A stretch of 5,686 nt of DNA from Eubacterium sp. UBA3279. GTDB lineage: Bacteria; Bacillota; Clostridia; Lachnospirales; Lachnospiraceae. The notes beneath the pieces were generated by a model, which saw only the letters and a list, made by a program, of their open reading frames with translations, did no database searches and was not told the origin of the DNA. Every line of letters begins with the position of its first letter. The stretch's first letter is position 1. The DNA lies in the NCBI GenBank assembly GCA_002361775.1, contig DETV01000056.1, positions 1 through 5,686 of the forward strand. The letters run 5' to 3'. This document shows positions 5,037 through 5,686 of the stretch, piece after piece. Made by a program: the position numbers and the translations under genes.

Positions 5037-5686
5037 TCTTCATCCCCCCTGTGTATAACTTCTTCCGCTAACAGGCGATAGCTCTCTGCTCCAGAAGACT
5101 TTCCATCATAGTAATTGATAGGCATTCCGTGACTGGGCGCTTCTGCCAATCGCACATTTCTTGGGATAATAGTTTTATATATTGTTTGATTTAAGTTGTT
5201 TTTTACATTTTCCACAACTTGCAGAGAGAGATTTGTTCTTGCATCATACATCGTAAATACAACGCCTTCCATCTCCAAATCCGGATTTAATCTTTCTTGT
5301 ACCAACTCAATAGTATGCATCAACTGTGAAAGTCCTTCCAAAGCATAATACTCGCACTGTATTGGCACCAGCACTGTATCTGCTGTTGTCATAGCATTAA
5401 TTGTGAGCATATTCAAAGAAGGAGGACAATCAATAATAATGTAATCATAGTTATTTTTCACTGTATCAATTTGATCTTTTAAGATAAATTCCTTATTTTC
5501 AATGCCAATTAGTTCTATTTCTGCTCCTGCCAAATTTACATTCGACGGAATCAGCGTAAGTCCTTCATACTCCAATGGAATCAGACACTCTTCTAAAGTA
5601 CTTTCTCCCAACAGAAGTTCATACACCGTATCTTCTTTTTCTTCTTTCTCAACCCCTAATCCACTGGTTGTATTTCCCTGCGGATC
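5027..5686 (-). CDS. parA: Chromosome partition ATPase ParA (Soj family), 5' end cut off by the window
   Basis: A Walker-type ATPase that dimerises on ATP, binds DNA non-specifically and is stimulated by ParB; in Firmicutes it also influences DnaA. The reading frame is open to the right edge. The visible 219 residues begin DPQGNTTSGLG, the Walker A' motif of the family, so about 40 N-terminal residues, including the KGGVGKTT loop, lie outside the window. The Walker B region is YIIIDCPPSLNML (visible residues 82-94). The stretches VLVPIQCEYYALEGLSQL (105-122) and the C-terminal IIPRNVRLAEAPSHG (173-187) are typical of chromosomal ParA. A GTG at 5626 could be mistaken for a start, but it lies inside the conserved fold. 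The stop at 5027 overlaps parB. Confidence 0.97.
   Translation of the reverse strand, partial: DPQGNTTSGLGVEKEEKEDTVYELLLGESTLEECLIPLEYEGLTLIPSNVNLAGAEIELIGIENKEFILKDQIDTVKNNYDYIIIDCPPSLNMLTINAMTTADTVLVPIQCEYYALEGLSQLMHTIELVQERLNPDLEMEGVVFTMYDARTNLSLQVVENVKNNLNQTIYKTIIPRNVRLAEAPSHGMPINYYDGKSSGAESYRLLAEEVIHRGDEEWQ

Noticed and set aside
1975..5058. Numerous plus-strand open frames opposite serS, the DUF4446 gene and parB
   Set aside because: They are antisense shadows of well-identified minus-strand genes, without ribosome binding sites or recognisable products.

Overview
The window looks like the chromosome of a low-GC, AT-rich Firmicute, most probably a member of the Lachnospiraceae (class Clostridia). 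The grounds are the gene set and order: parA, parB and a DUF4446 membrane protein, then a seryl-tRNA synthetase of the form I associate with this family, then a DUF3881 protein, which as far as I know is largely confined to Lachnospiraceae. I cannot name the genus. In Firmicutes a parAB pair in this setting usually lies close to the chromosomal replication origin. All five protein genes and the tRNA gene are on the minus strand, so transcription runs from high to low coordinates.

Right part (5686 to about 3480): the 3' portion of parA (its N-terminal end lies beyond the right edge), parB overlapping it by 10 bases, and the DUF4446 gene 12 bases further on. They form one tightly packed unit closed by a long two-part hairpin terminator at 3483-3533. 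ParA and ParB are the ATPase and the CTP-dependent DNA clamp of chromosome segregation. The DUF4446 protein has one N-terminal membrane segment and no known function.

Middle (about 3391 to 1079): serS starts from its own sigma-A-type promoter. No T-box is visible in its leader. The DUF3881 gene follows 81 bases after serS with a strong ribosome binding site and no clear promoter or terminator between them, so it is probably read through from serS.

Left part (1078 to 1): about 1.1 kb with no credible protein gene. It holds one intact tRNA-Arg(CCU) gene with a good promoter and a hairpin terminator, and two degenerate copies of the 5' half of the same tRNA lying upstream of it. All three share the stretch running from the tRNA 5' end to the base just after the anticodon loop. 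On the 3' side of the intact tRNA lie seven exact copies of CAGCTAA in both orientations within about 310 bases, some inside the loop of the tRNA terminator. I read this left kilobase as an integration hotspot: a tRNA target, relics of earlier events or duplications, and a probable recombinase or regulator binding array belonging to an element that would lie to the left of the window. The repeats and relics are seen directly; the integration reading is inference.
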